The notes: generated by a model not told the origin, from the sequence alone. DNA of 64,000 bases from Polyangiaceae bacterium (GCA_025937785.1 JAICQQ010000006.1:37972-101971); one strand, 5' to 3'; counted from the stretch's first letter, positions 25,226 to 35,393 are shown. A program made the numbers and translations.

Positions 25226-25663
25226 TCACTCGGACCGCGAAAGCGTTACGGCGCCGCGGCTGAGCGCGACGAACTCGCGAAGCGCCCCTGCGTGGGTCGC
25301 CTCGAAGTGCCAGCCGATGTGCGAGCGACAGCCGACGCAGGTGCCAATCCGCCAAGCAAACCCCGAGAACCAGGTAAATTCGGTGGTGGCGTGCTGGTCG
25401 AAGGCGCCGCCGACCACATGAGTGACCAAGAGCAGCTCGAAGAATCGGCCGTGCGGGTTGGCAAACACCAGCGGCCCTTGCGAGCCCGCGTCGAGTACCC
25501 AGTCCTCACGGGCGAGCCGCCTCCCGCACGCGGCACACACGTACCAGCCCTTGTTTCCCGCCTCGAGCTCATCACCCGATTGCGCATGCTCACCGGTCGG
25601 GAGTGGCGCGCTGCCGGCAGGCGCGCGCCGGCGTGCGTCCGCAAGCATGCCAGCGGCTGGCAT
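25226..25663 (-). CDS. Stand-alone CULT (cereblon-type, thalidomide-binding fold) domain protein
   Basis: 145 residues from ATG 25663; the ATG shares its A with the rsmG stop (TGATG). After a 35-residue flexible N-terminus comes a zinc-ribbon-like beta-tent. The zinc Cys pairs are C43-x2-C46 (YVCAACG) and C109-x2-C112 (TCVGC). Three Trp residues, W98, W104 and W118 (FTWFSGFAWR, then HIGWHF), have exactly the spacing of the tri-Trp cage in human cereblon (W380, W386, W400: +6 and +14). The Cys-Trp offsets also match. The CULT domain binds cyclic imides and uracil-like ligands; bacterial single-domain members are known but their function is not. Coupling to rsmG points to a nucleobase- or modification-related role (inference). 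Confidence 0.85.
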   Translation of the reverse strand: MPAAGMLADARRRAPAGSAPLPTGEHAQSGDELEAGNKGWYVCAACGRRLAREDWVLDAGSQGPLVFANPHGRFFELLLVTHVVGGAFDQHATTEFTWFSGFAWRIGTCVGCRSHIGWHFEATHAGALREFVALSRGAVTLSRSE

Positions 25664-26313
25664 CAGACTCGCTCGAAGCGAAGAGCCCGGCGCTCGACCC
25701 CCGTGAGCGGCCACTGGTACTCCCAGTCGCCCGCCACTTGCCAACCGTCGAGGCGAGGCAGCTCGCCGCGGGCGAGCAGTACCCACACAGCCTTCGTCGC
25801 GAGGCGCGCCCCTTCGGGCAGCCACAGATCGGGCGCTAGGGTGGCACGCGAGAGCGCTACTGCGTGGCTCGCCGGTTCCAACTCGGCAGAGCGCGCGCGG
25901 CTCACGCTCACGTGCAGCGACAACGCGCCGCTGGCGGTGCGCAGGAATGCCACACGCTTGCTCTTGGGTTCGACCATCGTGAGCGCAATCTCGGGCAAGA
26001 GCAGCGCGAGCGGCAGCGCGGGAGCGCCAGCGCCACTGCCGACATCGACCCAGGCTTCGCCGGCAGGCGGCTGCTGCCCCGTGAGCGAACCTTCGACGAT
26101 GACCAGCGCATCGGCGAGCGCCAGATCTACCAGCTCGTCCTCGGAACGCGCCGCCGTGAGGTCGAAGCGCTGGTTCCACTCGACCAGAAGGTCGAGGTAG
26201 CGGCACAGGCTCGGGAGCGCCCGGGCGAAGCGCGCGCTGAGGTCCGTTTCGTCAGTCGGAAGCAGCGCGTGCGCGACCGTTTCGAGCCGTGGAGTCCAAC
26301 CTTTGCCAAGCAT
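25663..26313 (-). CDS. rsmG: 16S rRNA (guanine527-N7) methyltransferase RsmG
   Basis: About 216 residues from ATG 26313 (a GTG four codons earlier is possible). The methyltransferase core shows YLDLLVEWNQRFDLTAARS near the N-terminus, as in RsmG/GidB. The SAM-binding motif is WVDVGSGAGAPALPLALLLPE, followed by MVEPKSKRVAFLRTASGAL. It methylates G527 of 16S rRNA; loss gives low-level streptomycin resistance in other bacteria. The C-terminal part (LATKAVWVLLARGELPRL) is slightly unusual but the fold is complete. It is the first gene of a two-gene unit with the CULT-domain protein. Confidence 0.88.
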   Translation of the reverse strand: MLGKGWTPRLETVAHALLPTDETDLSARFARALPSLCRYLDLLVEWNQRFDLTAARSEDELVDLALADALVIVEGSLTGQQPPAGEAWVDVGSGAGAPALPLALLLPEIALTMVEPKSKRVAFLRTASGALSLHVSVSRARSAELEPASHAVALSRATLAPDLWLPEGARLATKAVWVLLARGELPRLDGWQVAGDWEYQWPLTGVERRALRFERV

Positions 26314-26376
26314 GGGTAGCGGCACGCCAGGAAGCGGTGTACTCCATTTCTCGAGCCTCGGGTAGACGACGACACC

Positions 26377-27438
26377 ATGGTACAGACCAGACTTGTGGCA
26401 GAGGACCCCCTCGCGACCATCGCACAGGTGGTTTCGAGATACTCTGGGCGGAACGACCCGGTCTCGGCCGAAGAGCTAAGGGGAGGCGCCTCGACGCGGC
26501 GCTTCTTCCGCGTGAGATTGACGGAAGGCACCGCCATCGCCATGCACGTGCCCGGCCAGAGCCAAGAGATCGCCAAGGTCGCCGATCATGGCCGGCGCTG
26601 GCCATTTCTCGAGGTGCGTGACCTGTTGGCGGCTCACGGCGTTCGAGTGCCCACGATCATGCACGAGGCGTGCGCTGACGGCGTGCTTCTGGTGGAAGAC
26701 CTCGGGGATCACACGCTCGCCAACTACCTCGTCGAGTTTCCCGAGCAGCGCGAGCTGCTCTACCGTATCGCTGTACGCGACTTGGCGGTCGCCCAGCGCG
26801 CGCTCGCGGATCTGCCGGGAGACTGCATCGTGCGCGCGCGATCGTTCGACTACGATCTGTTACTTTGGGAGGTCGAACATTTCCGCGAGTGGGGCATCGA
26901 GGCGCAGGGCATCGAGCTCGACGAGAGGGACCGAACGACCTTCGATACCGCTGCCGACTTCCTGGCGCGCACGATCTCCGGCTGGCCCAGAGGCTTCGTC
27001 CACCGCGACTACCAGAGCCGCAACTTGATGGTGACAGTCGCGCCGGACGGACCGCACCTCACCTGGATCGACTTTCAGGATGCCTTGCTCGGGCCCCGCG
27101 TGTACGACTTGGTGGCGCTCCTGACGGACAGCTACCAGAGGTTTTCTCGAGAGTTCGTGGAGGCTCGGCTGGACGAGTACGCCCAACACCTCGGCCTGAG
27201 CGCGAGCGAACGACGCCAGGTCGGAGAAGAGTTCGACACCATCACCGTGCAGCGGAAGCTGAAAGATGCCGGCCGCTTCGTCTTCATCGATCGCGTCAAC
27301 AAAAACCCGGACTTCTTGCGCTTCGTGGAGCCCACGCTGGTCAAGGTGCGTGCCGGACTCAATCGCTTGACCCACCACCGACCGCTTGCCGAGCTCAGCG
27401 TACTGCTCGATCGAGTGCTGCGCCCCGTCGAGTCATAG
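26377..27438 (+). CDS. amgK: AmgK-like sugar kinase (N-acetylmuramate/N-acetylglucosamine kinase, phosphotransferase family)
   Basis: 353 residues of the aminoglycoside-phosphotransferase fold. Landmarks are the N-terminal glycine-rich GGASTRRFFRVRL, LLVEDLGDHTLANYL, the catalytic loop FVHRDYQSRNLMV (Asp and Asn), and the metal Asp in LTWIDFQDALLGPRVYDLVALL. This last motif is typical of AmgK, which phosphorylates MurNAc/GlcNAc at C1 for peptidoglycan recycling to UDP-MurNAc. No murU neighbour is present; in Pseudomonas the two are adjacent. The start at ATG 26377 gives the expected N-terminus; there is no strong ribosome site. It is divergent from rsmG and convergent with the small ORF at 27433-27631. 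Confidence 0.83.
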   Translation: MVQTRLVAEDPLATIAQVVSRYSGRNDPVSAEELRGGASTRRFFRVRLTEGTAIAMHVPGQSQEIAKVADHGRRWPFLEVRDLLAAHGVRVPTIMHEACADGVLLVEDLGDHTLANYLVEFPEQRELLYRIAVRDLAVAQRALADLPGDCIVRARSFDYDLLLWEVEHFREWGIEAQGIELDERDRTTFDTAADFLARTISGWPRGFVHRDYQSRNLMVTVAPDGPHLTWIDFQDALLGPRVYDLVALLTDSYQRFSREFVEARLDEYAQHLGLSASERRQVGEEFDTITVQRKLKDAGRFVFIDRVNKNPDFLRFVEPTLVKVRAGLNRLTHHRPLAELSVLLDRVLRPVES

Positions 27439-27631
27439 CCACGCCCCGTCGACGCAGAGCCAGCGCTGGCGATCGTCGGCGGTCGTGATGACAGCTGCAC
27501 TGGGGGCCCAACGGCGCGCCGAAGGTGCTACCGCCGAGCTCGATCACGATCAGCATCGGCAGGGCCCACGTCAGCGCGGGCGGCCGCACCACAAAGAAGC
27601 GCGCGCGCCGAGCGCCCGCGTCGCTCTGCAT
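27433..27631 (-). pseudogene. Small ORF, probably frameshifted, after the 27631-28770 hypothetical gene
   Basis: ATG 27631-27629 overlaps the stop of the upstream gene (TGATG). The frame reads MQSDAGARRARFFVVRPPAL, then a hydrophobic TWALPMLIVIELGGSTFGAPLG, then turns Arg/His-rich and runs 44 bases into amgK. Shifting one base at the run of five G (27502-27506 on the plus strand) gives a more natural ending, PSAAVITTADDRQRWLCVDG and AWL stop, that stops next to the amgK stop. So it is either a real frameshift, a sequencing error in the homopolymer, or a chance frame. Product about 65 residues. No family recognised. Confidence 0.35.
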
Positions 27632-28770
27632 CAGTAGACCGGGGGGGGCGTGTGCTCCCAAACACCCACCCATTCGAAATGCCACTCGGTGTCGCAGAAC
27701 AGGATCCAGCTTTCGTGCGGCAAGCCTGCGCGCCGAGCCACGTGCTCGATCGCGCCTAGCGCCCGGTCCACGTCCGAAAGCGCTAGGTTCACGTAGCAAT
27801 GCCTGCGACCGACGCCGTTACCCACGACACAGCCAAGTTGCTCCGCGCGCAGCCCGCTGTCGAGCGCATCCTCGAGCGCCTGGCGCTCGCCGACCCGCTC
27901 TCGCAAGTCGCCCCCGCTCGCGTACTTCAAGTACGCGAAGCGCTCGCCGTGGCGCGCAAATCGAATCGACGAAAAGGGCGAGCCCTCGAGAAAACACTTG
28001 AGCATTTCTGGCAAGAACGTGCTCGCGAGCAGTAGGTCGGCCTGAGCCTCCGAGCCCCCGTCACCCTCTTCTACTTCGAACATCACCCAGTCGTTGCGCG
28101 GGGCAGCCGCATCGAGGCGTTCATCGAACAGCGCAAGTTGTACGCCATGCACCGCTCGTTCGACGGCAGCCGGCAGCTCGGGGAGTGCGAACGTGCGCGC
28201 CAGCTCCTCGTTGTCCTGGATCAATCGAATGGGTCCGCTCCGCGGCAGCGGCGCGCTGCTGATCGCCGACACCCAATCGTCCACGACCCGCTCGCCGAGG
28301 CAACCCTCCACGGCCAGCTCCGCGGCGTGGCCGGCGCGGACGTCCGAGCTGTCCGAGCTGCCCGCGAGATACACGACCACGTCGATCAAATGACCACGGG
28401 TGATCCCGGCGCGCACACGCGCACCCCCGAGCTCGTGGCCGGTGACCGATCTCACTTCCGCGCGGACCTGTTCGAAGGGTCGTGCGCTGCGCTCGGTGAC
28501 GACCTGCACCCCCCTGGGGCAAAGCCCGGCAAAGCGCTCGAGACAGGGCCGTTTCTGGGCGTCGGCGCGCACGTCCAAGCGCACCTCGGCGCCCTGCCGT
28601 CGCGCCGCGACGAACTCGAAGGAAACGTCGACGTCAGCCAGGGCCTGTGCGAGCGTTTCCAGATCGGAAGATTGGTTCAGCGCCGCGAAGAATCGCTCGG
28701 CTCGCTGATCGAAACGCGCGAGCGCCGCTTGTGCTACCTGGTCCTCGGGCGGCGCGAAACGACAACGCAT
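27631..28770 (-). CDS. Hypothetical protein, 379 residues
   Basis: No family recognised. The protein is soluble, without signal peptide or membrane segment, and slightly acidic. The first 130 residues are helix-rich (QVAQAALARFDQRAERFFAAL). The middle has GITRGHLIDVVVYLAG and LPRSGPIRLIQDNEELARTF. The C-terminus is ESWILFCDTEWHFEWVGVW followed by EHTPPPVY, an unusual Trp-rich end. Codon usage matches its neighbours and the frame is open throughout, so it is likely real. It is on the minus strand behind the YndJ-like gene (18-base gap), probably in one operon. Confidence 0.7.
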   Translation of the reverse strand: MRCRFAPPEDQVAQAALARFDQRAERFFAALNQSSDLETLAQALADVDVSFEFVAARRQGAEVRLDVRADAQKRPCLERFAGLCPRGVQVVTERSARPFEQVRAEVRSVTGHELGGARVRAGITRGHLIDVVVYLAGSSDSSDVRAGHAAELAVEGCLGERVVDDWVSAISSAPLPRSGPIRLIQDNEELARTFALPELPAAVERAVHGVQLALFDERLDAAAPRNDWVMFEVEEGDGGSEAQADLLLASTFLPEMLKCFLEGSPFSSIRFARHGERFAYLKYASGGDLRERVGERQALEDALDSGLRAEQLGCVVGNGVGRRHCYVNLALSDVDRALGAIEHVARRAGLPHESWILFCDTEWHFEWVGVWEHTPPPVY

Positions 28771-28788
28771 GGCTAGACTCGGATCGGG

Positions 28789-29868
28789 CTAGTGGCTCTC
28801 GGAGCCTATCAGATCGCGCGAAGCCTCCGGGTCCGGCGGGATGGCTCGGATCTCACCGCTGTCAGCCTCACGCGTCCTGACGTCGAGCCAGAAGCCGACT
28901 AGACCCGCCAGCACGAAGCCGTGCGCGTTGGCCATCCCGTGCAACCTGAGCATCGAGGTGAAGTCGATGATCGCGGTCCCCGTCCACTGACCCAGGGCCC
29001 ACGCGCACGCGAGCGGCATCGAGACCAGCACCGACGCGGAAGAAATGCACCCGAACAGTTTGACCAGCCCCCCGCGCTGGTGCCGCACCACGAAGCCAAG
29101 GTGCAGCAAGGCATGCACGAACAGCGCCAGCATGAGCAGACCTGCACCGATGACCCCAGCCAGCGGCAAGCCCGTGATACCCACCGCGACGAGCACATAC
29201 CCCACGGGAACGGTCAACGCGGCGCTGCGCGCAAAGTGCTCGAGCACCGGGGACGCTTCTCCCTTCCGAATCAGCCCGCGGAGTCGCACGCTGTTGCAGC
29301 CCATCACGATCAGCGCGGCAAACGCGGCGAAGTAAAAATGAACCGCCGTCAAAAGCACGATCAGCACCCCGTTGCCGAGGGGGTCGAAGCCGGCGCGACC
29401 GATGAAGAGCCACGCGCCACCGGCCGGCAGCGACAGGAGTGCGAGCGTGTGTGCCAGCTCCCGCTCTGGCTCTCGAGCGGCCAAACCGAGCGCACCCACC
29501 ACACCGACCCCGAGCGTGAAAACGAACCAAGGAACGGCGAACAGGCCCGTCGCGCCGCGCGCTTGGAGCGAGAGCGCCAGCACGGCACCAAAAGCGGCGA
29601 ACGGCTGCAGCAAGCACAGCCACCCGAAGACTTTCGCTTGCCGCGCGTTCAACGTGACCAGCGATAGCCCCAAGGGCACCACCACCAGCACGGCCAGCGC
29701 GAGCGTGCTGGTGATCAGATCCGGATCCTCGAGCACCCGATGCCCCAGCCAGATCACACTGCCGAGAGCAGCGCTGAACCTCAGCAGTGGTGAGGCTTCA
29801 CTGGCGCTGTCTGCGGTGGATTGGGGAGAAGCTAGAGCCTGGGATCGAGGGGAGGAGCGACTGGTCAC
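28789..29868 (-). CDS. YndJ-like multi-pass membrane protein
   Basis: 359 residues, with about ten membrane segments after a 25-residue polar N-terminus. The YndJ-family hallmarks are LTAVHFYFAAFAALIVMG (polar His/Tyr in a helix) and the late LHGMANAHGFVLAGLVGFWL. The family is uncharacterised, best known from Bacillus yndJ; no reaction is established. The start is GTG 29868, overlapping the stop of the sigma-like gene (GTGA). A transport or signalling role is only a guess. The His/Asn-rich loop near the C-terminus is the most conserved part and may bind a metal or heme. Confidence 0.75.
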   Translation of the reverse strand: MTSRSSPRSQALASPQSTADSASEASPLLRFSAALGSVIWLGHRVLEDPDLITSTLALAVLVVVPLGLSLVTLNARQAKVFGWLCLLQPFAAFGAVLALSLQARGATGLFAVPWFVFTLGVGVVGALGLAAREPERELAHTLALLSLPAGGAWLFIGRAGFDPLGNGVLIVLLTAVHFYFAAFAALIVMGCNSVRLRGLIRKGEASPVLEHFARSAALTVPVGYVLVAVGITGLPLAGVIGAGLLMLALFVHALLHLGFVVRHQRGGLVKLFGCISSASVLVSMPLACAWALGQWTGTAIIDFTSMLRLHGMANAHGFVLAGLVGFWLDVRTREADSGEIRAIPPDPEASRDLIGSESH

Positions 29869-30842
29869 TTACCGTTGTTCGAGAGGTGATCGCAGGGCAC
29901 CCAGCGAGGGTTGGACGCCGGCGGCTCGGAGGGTCGCAGCACGGAGTCGTCATCGACCCTGGGTGCCCTGCCACTGCCGCTGTCTGCGTTGTGTTCATTG
30001 GATTCGATGTCCTCGAGGGATACCTTGAGAGAATCGATGCCGAGCAAGGCTCGCTCTTCTTGGGTGAGCTGAGCTTCGCCATGCAACTCGTCGAGCACGA
30101 CCCAGCGCACACCGCGGCGAATGCGCGGCACCAACGCTTCGGCGTTGGATCGCGCCGCCTGGTCGAAACTGTCGAACACGGACAGCACGGCGCGAGCCTC
30201 GATGTCGCTCGGGTCGCAATGCTCGGGAATGTTGGGGCGCAGGCGGCGCGCCTCGTGCCGCGCGACACGCATCGACAGCTCGACGAGTTCGGCGGGCACT
30301 CGCGCGCCCTGGCCCTGGCTCTGCGAGGCCTTGTATGCCGTCCACAGCTCTTCGATGCGTTGATGGCCGGCAGCGTGATCGCTCGGCACCGAGGTTGGCT
30401 GCGCGAGGCCTTCGTAAGCTTCGAGTCGCGCGCGCACCGATCGTACCAACTCTTCGACGTGTTTCACGAGGCGGCTCGGGTGACGCAGGTCCAGCTCCTC
30501 GACCCAGCAGTGCATGATGGCACCGCTGCTCGTGCGCGAAAGCGTCCATTGCCCCACGTGCCCGAGCCACGCCCGCACCTCGTTGTCCCAGGGGTCGATA
30601 CCGGCCAAGTACAGCTCAGCGACCAGAGGCGCGCCGATACGGGTGGTGTTGCCGACCCAGGCACGCACCAAGATCTCGTCGTGTGCGAGCGCGTCGGGTA
30701 ACGGAGTCAACAGCATGGCGCCCGTCGCATCCTCCAGCGGGTCGCGATCCCAAACGCCCGGCGGACCGAGCTTGACGCTGTGCTTCCCGCGCGCTGAGGC
30801 GGGGTTGGAGATCGTGTCGAGATGGGATGATCGGGTCTGCAT
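29865..30842 (-). CDS. Sigma-factor-like protein with region 1.2/2 only
   Basis: 325 residues from ATG 30842, which has a strong GGAGGGG site; earlier in-frame codons lack one. Residues 163-255 look like sigma-70 region 1.2/2 of the FliA/WhiG type: RIEELWTAYKAS, ELVELSMRVARHEARRLRP, CDPSDIEARAVLSVFDSFDQ and RIRRGVRWVVLDELHGE. These align with the usual LW..Y, LV..y.plV..iA..l, DL...G..gL..a...FD and RI.GA.lDelR. No region 3 or 4 follows; the last 65 residues are Ser/Asp/Pro-rich. The first 160 residues form an unknown domain (GAMLLTPLPDALAHDEILVR...). It might bind core RNA polymerase without promoter -35 contact, or act as a decoy. It is coupled to the yndJ-like gene. Confidence 0.62.
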   Translation of the reverse strand: MQTRSSHLDTISNPASARGKHSVKLGPPGVWDRDPLEDATGAMLLTPLPDALAHDEILVRAWVGNTTRIGAPLVAELYLAGIDPWDNEVRAWLGHVGQWTLSRTSSGAIMHCWVEELDLRHPSRLVKHVEELVRSVRARLEAYEGLAQPTSVPSDHAAGHQRIEELWTAYKASQSQGQGARVPAELVELSMRVARHEARRLRPNIPEHCDPSDIEARAVLSVFDSFDQAARSNAEALVPRIRRGVRWVVLDELHGEAQLTQEERALLGIDSLKVSLEDIESNEHNADSGSGRAPRVDDDSVLRPSEPPASNPRWVPCDHLSNNGK

Positions 30843-30925
30843 TCGTTCCCCTCCGTGACGTGAACAGGTTATCACGGTCGGTCCCCTGGAGTTTCCCAAA
30901 ACGTGAGCTGCTCGGGGATTGCGCT

Positions 30926-31783
30926 TCAACTTTCGTCGAGTAACCCCTGCAACTTGGCTGGCGGGATGCGGTACTCTTTTCCGCAGTAGTCGCAGTTTAT
31001 TTCGAGCACTTGGCCATCCTTCACCAAGTGTTCGATCTCCGGCCGGGACAAGGTGGCCAGCGCCGAAATCAGCCGGAGCTCGCTGCACCAGCAGCCGAAC
31101 GAAACGTCGTCTTTCTCGAGCAGCGTGAACGGCATGCCGAACAACAGCTCGTCCATCAGCGACTCTGGGGAGAAACCTGCGTTTCTTAGCTGTTCGTCGA
31201 TGTTCTGGAAGTCGGCCAAGCGCTCCGTCATCACCATGAGTGGGCCGCGACCCACCTCTGGCAAGAGTTGCACCAGATAACCTCCGGCCGCTTCGATGCG
31301 TCCCTCTCCATCCAGCAAAGCACTGACCGCAAGCATGGTATCGACCTGCTCAGATGTTTGCATGTACACCATCAGCGCTTCGGAGATCCCGCCCTTCCGC
31401 GGCACCTGCACGACACCCTGATTGATGCGTCCGTTCGGCATCGTGCGCATCATCTGCAAGATCGCGTCGTCGCCCAAGCGGATCTCCGTCATGCCGTCTG
31501 GCATCTGCACGAGCCCCCGCGTGCTCCCGGAAGGATGGGAATCGGCGACCAGGCTCCCCTTGCCGCCGGCCCCCTTCAGGATCCCTTGAACGCGGAGATC
31601 GGGGGCCATCGTCTCCCGAAACAGAACCGCGCCGGTCAACAGTTCACCGAAGGTCTTGGCGGTGATCCCCGCGCAGCGCTGCAGCGCCGAGGCCTGGGCC
31701 ACCATTTGAGTCGTGCGCGCCGTGATGACGCGAAACGCGCCGTCGTCCGTGATCGCTCGAAGCACGCTGTCAGTGGAATTCAT
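30926..31783 (-). CDS. hslO: Hsp33 redox-regulated chaperone
   Basis: 285 residues from ATG 31783 (a start ten codons earlier lacks support). Hsp33 is a cytoplasmic holdase switched on by oxidation. Present are the N-terminal TGAVLFRETM region, GILKGAGGKGSLVADSHPSG, the linker, and the zinc-binding C-terminus. The last reads CWCSELRLISALATLSRPEI with the CxC pair and INCDYCGKEYRIP with CxxC, the four Cys redox switch. It is on the minus strand in the gene group with yacG and the AmpG-like permease. Confidence 0.93.
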   Translation of the reverse strand: MNSTDSVLRAITDDGAFRVITARTTQMVAQASALQRCAGITAKTFGELLTGAVLFRETMAPDLRVQGILKGAGGKGSLVADSHPSGSTRGLVQMPDGMTEIRLGDDAILQMMRTMPNGRINQGVVQVPRKGGISEALMVYMQTSEQVDTMLAVSALLDGEGRIEAAGGYLVQLLPEVGRGPLMVMTERLADFQNIDEQLRNAGFSPESLMDELLFGMPFTLLEKDDVSFGCWCSELRLISALATLSRPEIEHLVKDGQVLEINCDYCGKEYRIPPAKLQGLLDES

Positions 31784-31816
31784 GAAGCGCCGCCTGCCCC
31801 ACACGGGACGCACTGT

Positions 31817-32005
31817 CTAGTCTTGGGTTCCGTCATCGACGAATCCTTCCGCGGGCTCCTCGACGGGAATCGAGTAGCGCTCGTTCAGCCAGTTGTTCAA
31901 GTCGGCGAGCTTACAGCGCATCGAACAGAACGGGCGGGGCCCGTGGTCTTCGGGGACCACCTGCGCTTTGCCGCACATTGGGCACTTCAGGTTCACAACC
32001 CCCAA
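31817..32005 (-). CDS. yacG: DNA gyrase inhibitor YacG
   Basis: 62 residues, the normal YacG size. The single zinc finger is formed by CPMCG and FCSMRC, followed by the family signature KLADLNNWLNERYSIPVEE. YacG binds GyrB and blocks DNA binding by gyrase. Its C-terminal tail is acidic. It lies 33 bases before hslO on the same strand. Confidence 0.93.
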   Translation of the reverse strand: MGVVNLKCPMCGKAQVVPEDHGPRPFCSMRCKLADLNNWLNERYSIPVEEPAEGFVDDGTQD

Positions 32006-32060
32006 AGCTTACCCCGAATCTTCCAACAGCGGGAGGTCGCGTCGCTTCTCTCGAGCATTC

Positions 32061-33437
32061 TCAGCCTGGGCCAGAGCCCGGCACCACCCGTTCCGTGGGG
32101 ACCAGCTGTGCCAGCACCACTGCCGGCAATGTCAGCACGGACACGAAGGAGAAATACGCCACCGGACCCAAGCCTTCGTAGAATTGCCCGCTCAACCCTC
32201 CGATCACCGTCTGCGGCAGCGAATAGACGGCGGTGGCGAACGCATAGTGGGCGGCGCGATGTTCCGGCGCCGAGTGCTGCATGATGAACACGATCTGTGC
32301 GGCGACGGCCATGCCTCCGCACACCTGCTCCAGCACGATCACGAGCGCCACGGAGCCGAGGCCGAGCCACGCTTCGCCCCAAACGAGCTGCGACGAATTC
32401 TTCACGGTTCCGGGGACCGAGACCATGAGCTCGGGCGCGAACGCGGCGAGCACCACGAACAGCGGCTGGGTGGCCACCATCAACAGGGTGATCCTGAACA
32501 AGGTGACCTTGAGCGAACGCCTGGCGATCCAGGCCCCGCCCACGATCGCCCCCACGATGCTGGCTCCGAGGCTCAGGCTGTTCAACACGCCGCGGACGTC
32601 CGTCGGCACGCCGAGCTCGCGAGCAAACAAGAGCTTGCTCATCGACGACACCAGGTTGTCGGACATCTTGTAACACAACAAGAAGCCGATGATGAGCCAT
32701 GCTTTCGGCTGCAACAGAAAGCTCAGGTAAGCATCCTTGACGTGGGCCAAGCGCCGTTGCCACGTCCGCTCCTGGGCATCCGCTTCGGCGCTCTCCGCCT
32801 GCTGCTCCAGTTCGGACCGCGGCACTTCCTTCAAGAGGCCATGATGCAAGATGGCGAGGCCGACCAGCAGCACACCCGCGAGCCCGAACGCCACGAGCCA
32901 GTTGAAATAGCCGCCCAAGAACACGAGACCCGAAGAACCGACGAGCATGGCAGCACGGTACGCAGCCACCCTGGCCCCGGAATAGCGCGCTTGATCGTGC
33001 TTCTTCAGCGCACCCATGTAGTAGCCGTCGCACGCGATGTCGTACGTCGCCGAGAGCACGCCGAGCCCGAGCAGCGACAGCCAGATCCAGCGTGTATCCT
33101 TGGCACCCGCCTCGCCCGCCAGGCTGTGAGCGACGACGGCCAGCACCCCCACGCCGATGCCCAGCAGAACCTGCGTCGCGACCATCCACCGCTTCAACGT
33201 ACCGAAGAGGTCGACCAGCGGACTCCACAGGAACTTGAGCAGCGTGGTCCCGTTGAGCCAGCCCGTATAGCCTATCTGACGCGCGGGCATGCCGATCGCG
33301 GTCAAGTACTCCGACGCTACCTGGTGGATGATCGACCAGGGCAGGCCTTCGGCGAAGTAGGTCGAGCTCGTCCAACCGAGGGTGCGACCCCGCGAGGCTG
33401 GCTCCGAGTCTTCGATACTAGCGTCGGACGCTGACAT
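32061..33437 (-). CDS. AmpG-like major facilitator permease
   Basis: 458 residues with about twelve membrane helices. The N-terminus YFAEGLPWSIIHQVASEYL resembles the AmpG family motif (yF.qGlP.g......L...G), and LLKFLWSPLVDLF matches the second AmpG helix. There is an Asp in ATYDIACDGYYMG, as in AmpG (DI..DAY). A soluble loop (SELEQQAESAEADAQERTW) lies mid-protein. AmpG imports muropeptides (GlcNAc-anhydroMurNAc peptides) for wall recycling; amgK at 26377 could act in the same pathway (inference). Other MFS substrates are possible. It is on the minus strand, 60 bases after thiC. Confidence 0.82.
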   Translation of the reverse strand: MSASDASIEDSEPASRGRTLGWTSSTYFAEGLPWSIIHQVASEYLTAIGMPARQIGYTGWLNGTTLLKFLWSPLVDLFGTLKRWMVATQVLLGIGVGVLAVVAHSLAGEAGAKDTRWIWLSLLGLGVLSATYDIACDGYYMGALKKHDQARYSGARVAAYRAAMLVGSSGLVFLGGYFNWLVAFGLAGVLLVGLAILHHGLLKEVPRSELEQQAESAEADAQERTWQRRLAHVKDAYLSFLLQPKAWLIIGFLLCYKMSDNLVSSMSKLLFARELGVPTDVRGVLNSLSLGASIVGAIVGGAWIARRSLKVTLFRITLLMVATQPLFVVLAAFAPELMVSVPGTVKNSSQLVWGEAWLGLGSVALVIVLEQVCGGMAVAAQIVFIMQHSAPEHRAAHYAFATAVYSLPQTVIGGLSGQFYEGLGPVAYFSFVSVLTLPAVVLAQLVPTERVVPGSGPG

Positions 33438-33497
33438 GAGCGCCCGACGTTTACTGAAGAGCCACGGGCGCGGCCAACTTCCCGGCCGCGGCCCGGC

Positions 33498-35297
<1,800 letters not shown>

Positions 35298-35312
35298 TCA
35301 CGCTCGAATTCG

Positions 35313-35393
35313 CTTTCCCTCCGCCGGTACTAGCCGGATCAGGTTCTGCGGGTGCGTCTCAGCAGCTTCTCGTCAGCTGCGCCCCGAAGCGAG
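35313..35393 (-). promoter_or_regulatory. TPP riboswitch (THI element) upstream of thiC
   Basis: Read on the minus strand the conserved THI-box parts occur in order: CTCGCTTCGGGGCG (35393-35380), CTGAGA (35362-35357), GAACCTGATC (35346-35337) and GTACCGGCGGAGGGAAAG (35330-35313), with the GATCCGGCTAGTACC joiner between. The 3' end of the aptamer is 58 bases from the thiC start, which favours control of translation or termination in cis. No obvious intrinsic terminator with a T-run follows, so translational control is more likely (inference). Confidence 0.93.

Noticed and set aside
28138..28776. A 212-codon plus-strand frame within the 27631-28770 region
   Set aside because: Arg/His-rich shadow with no motif; the minus-strand frame is longer, has normal composition and good operon spacing.
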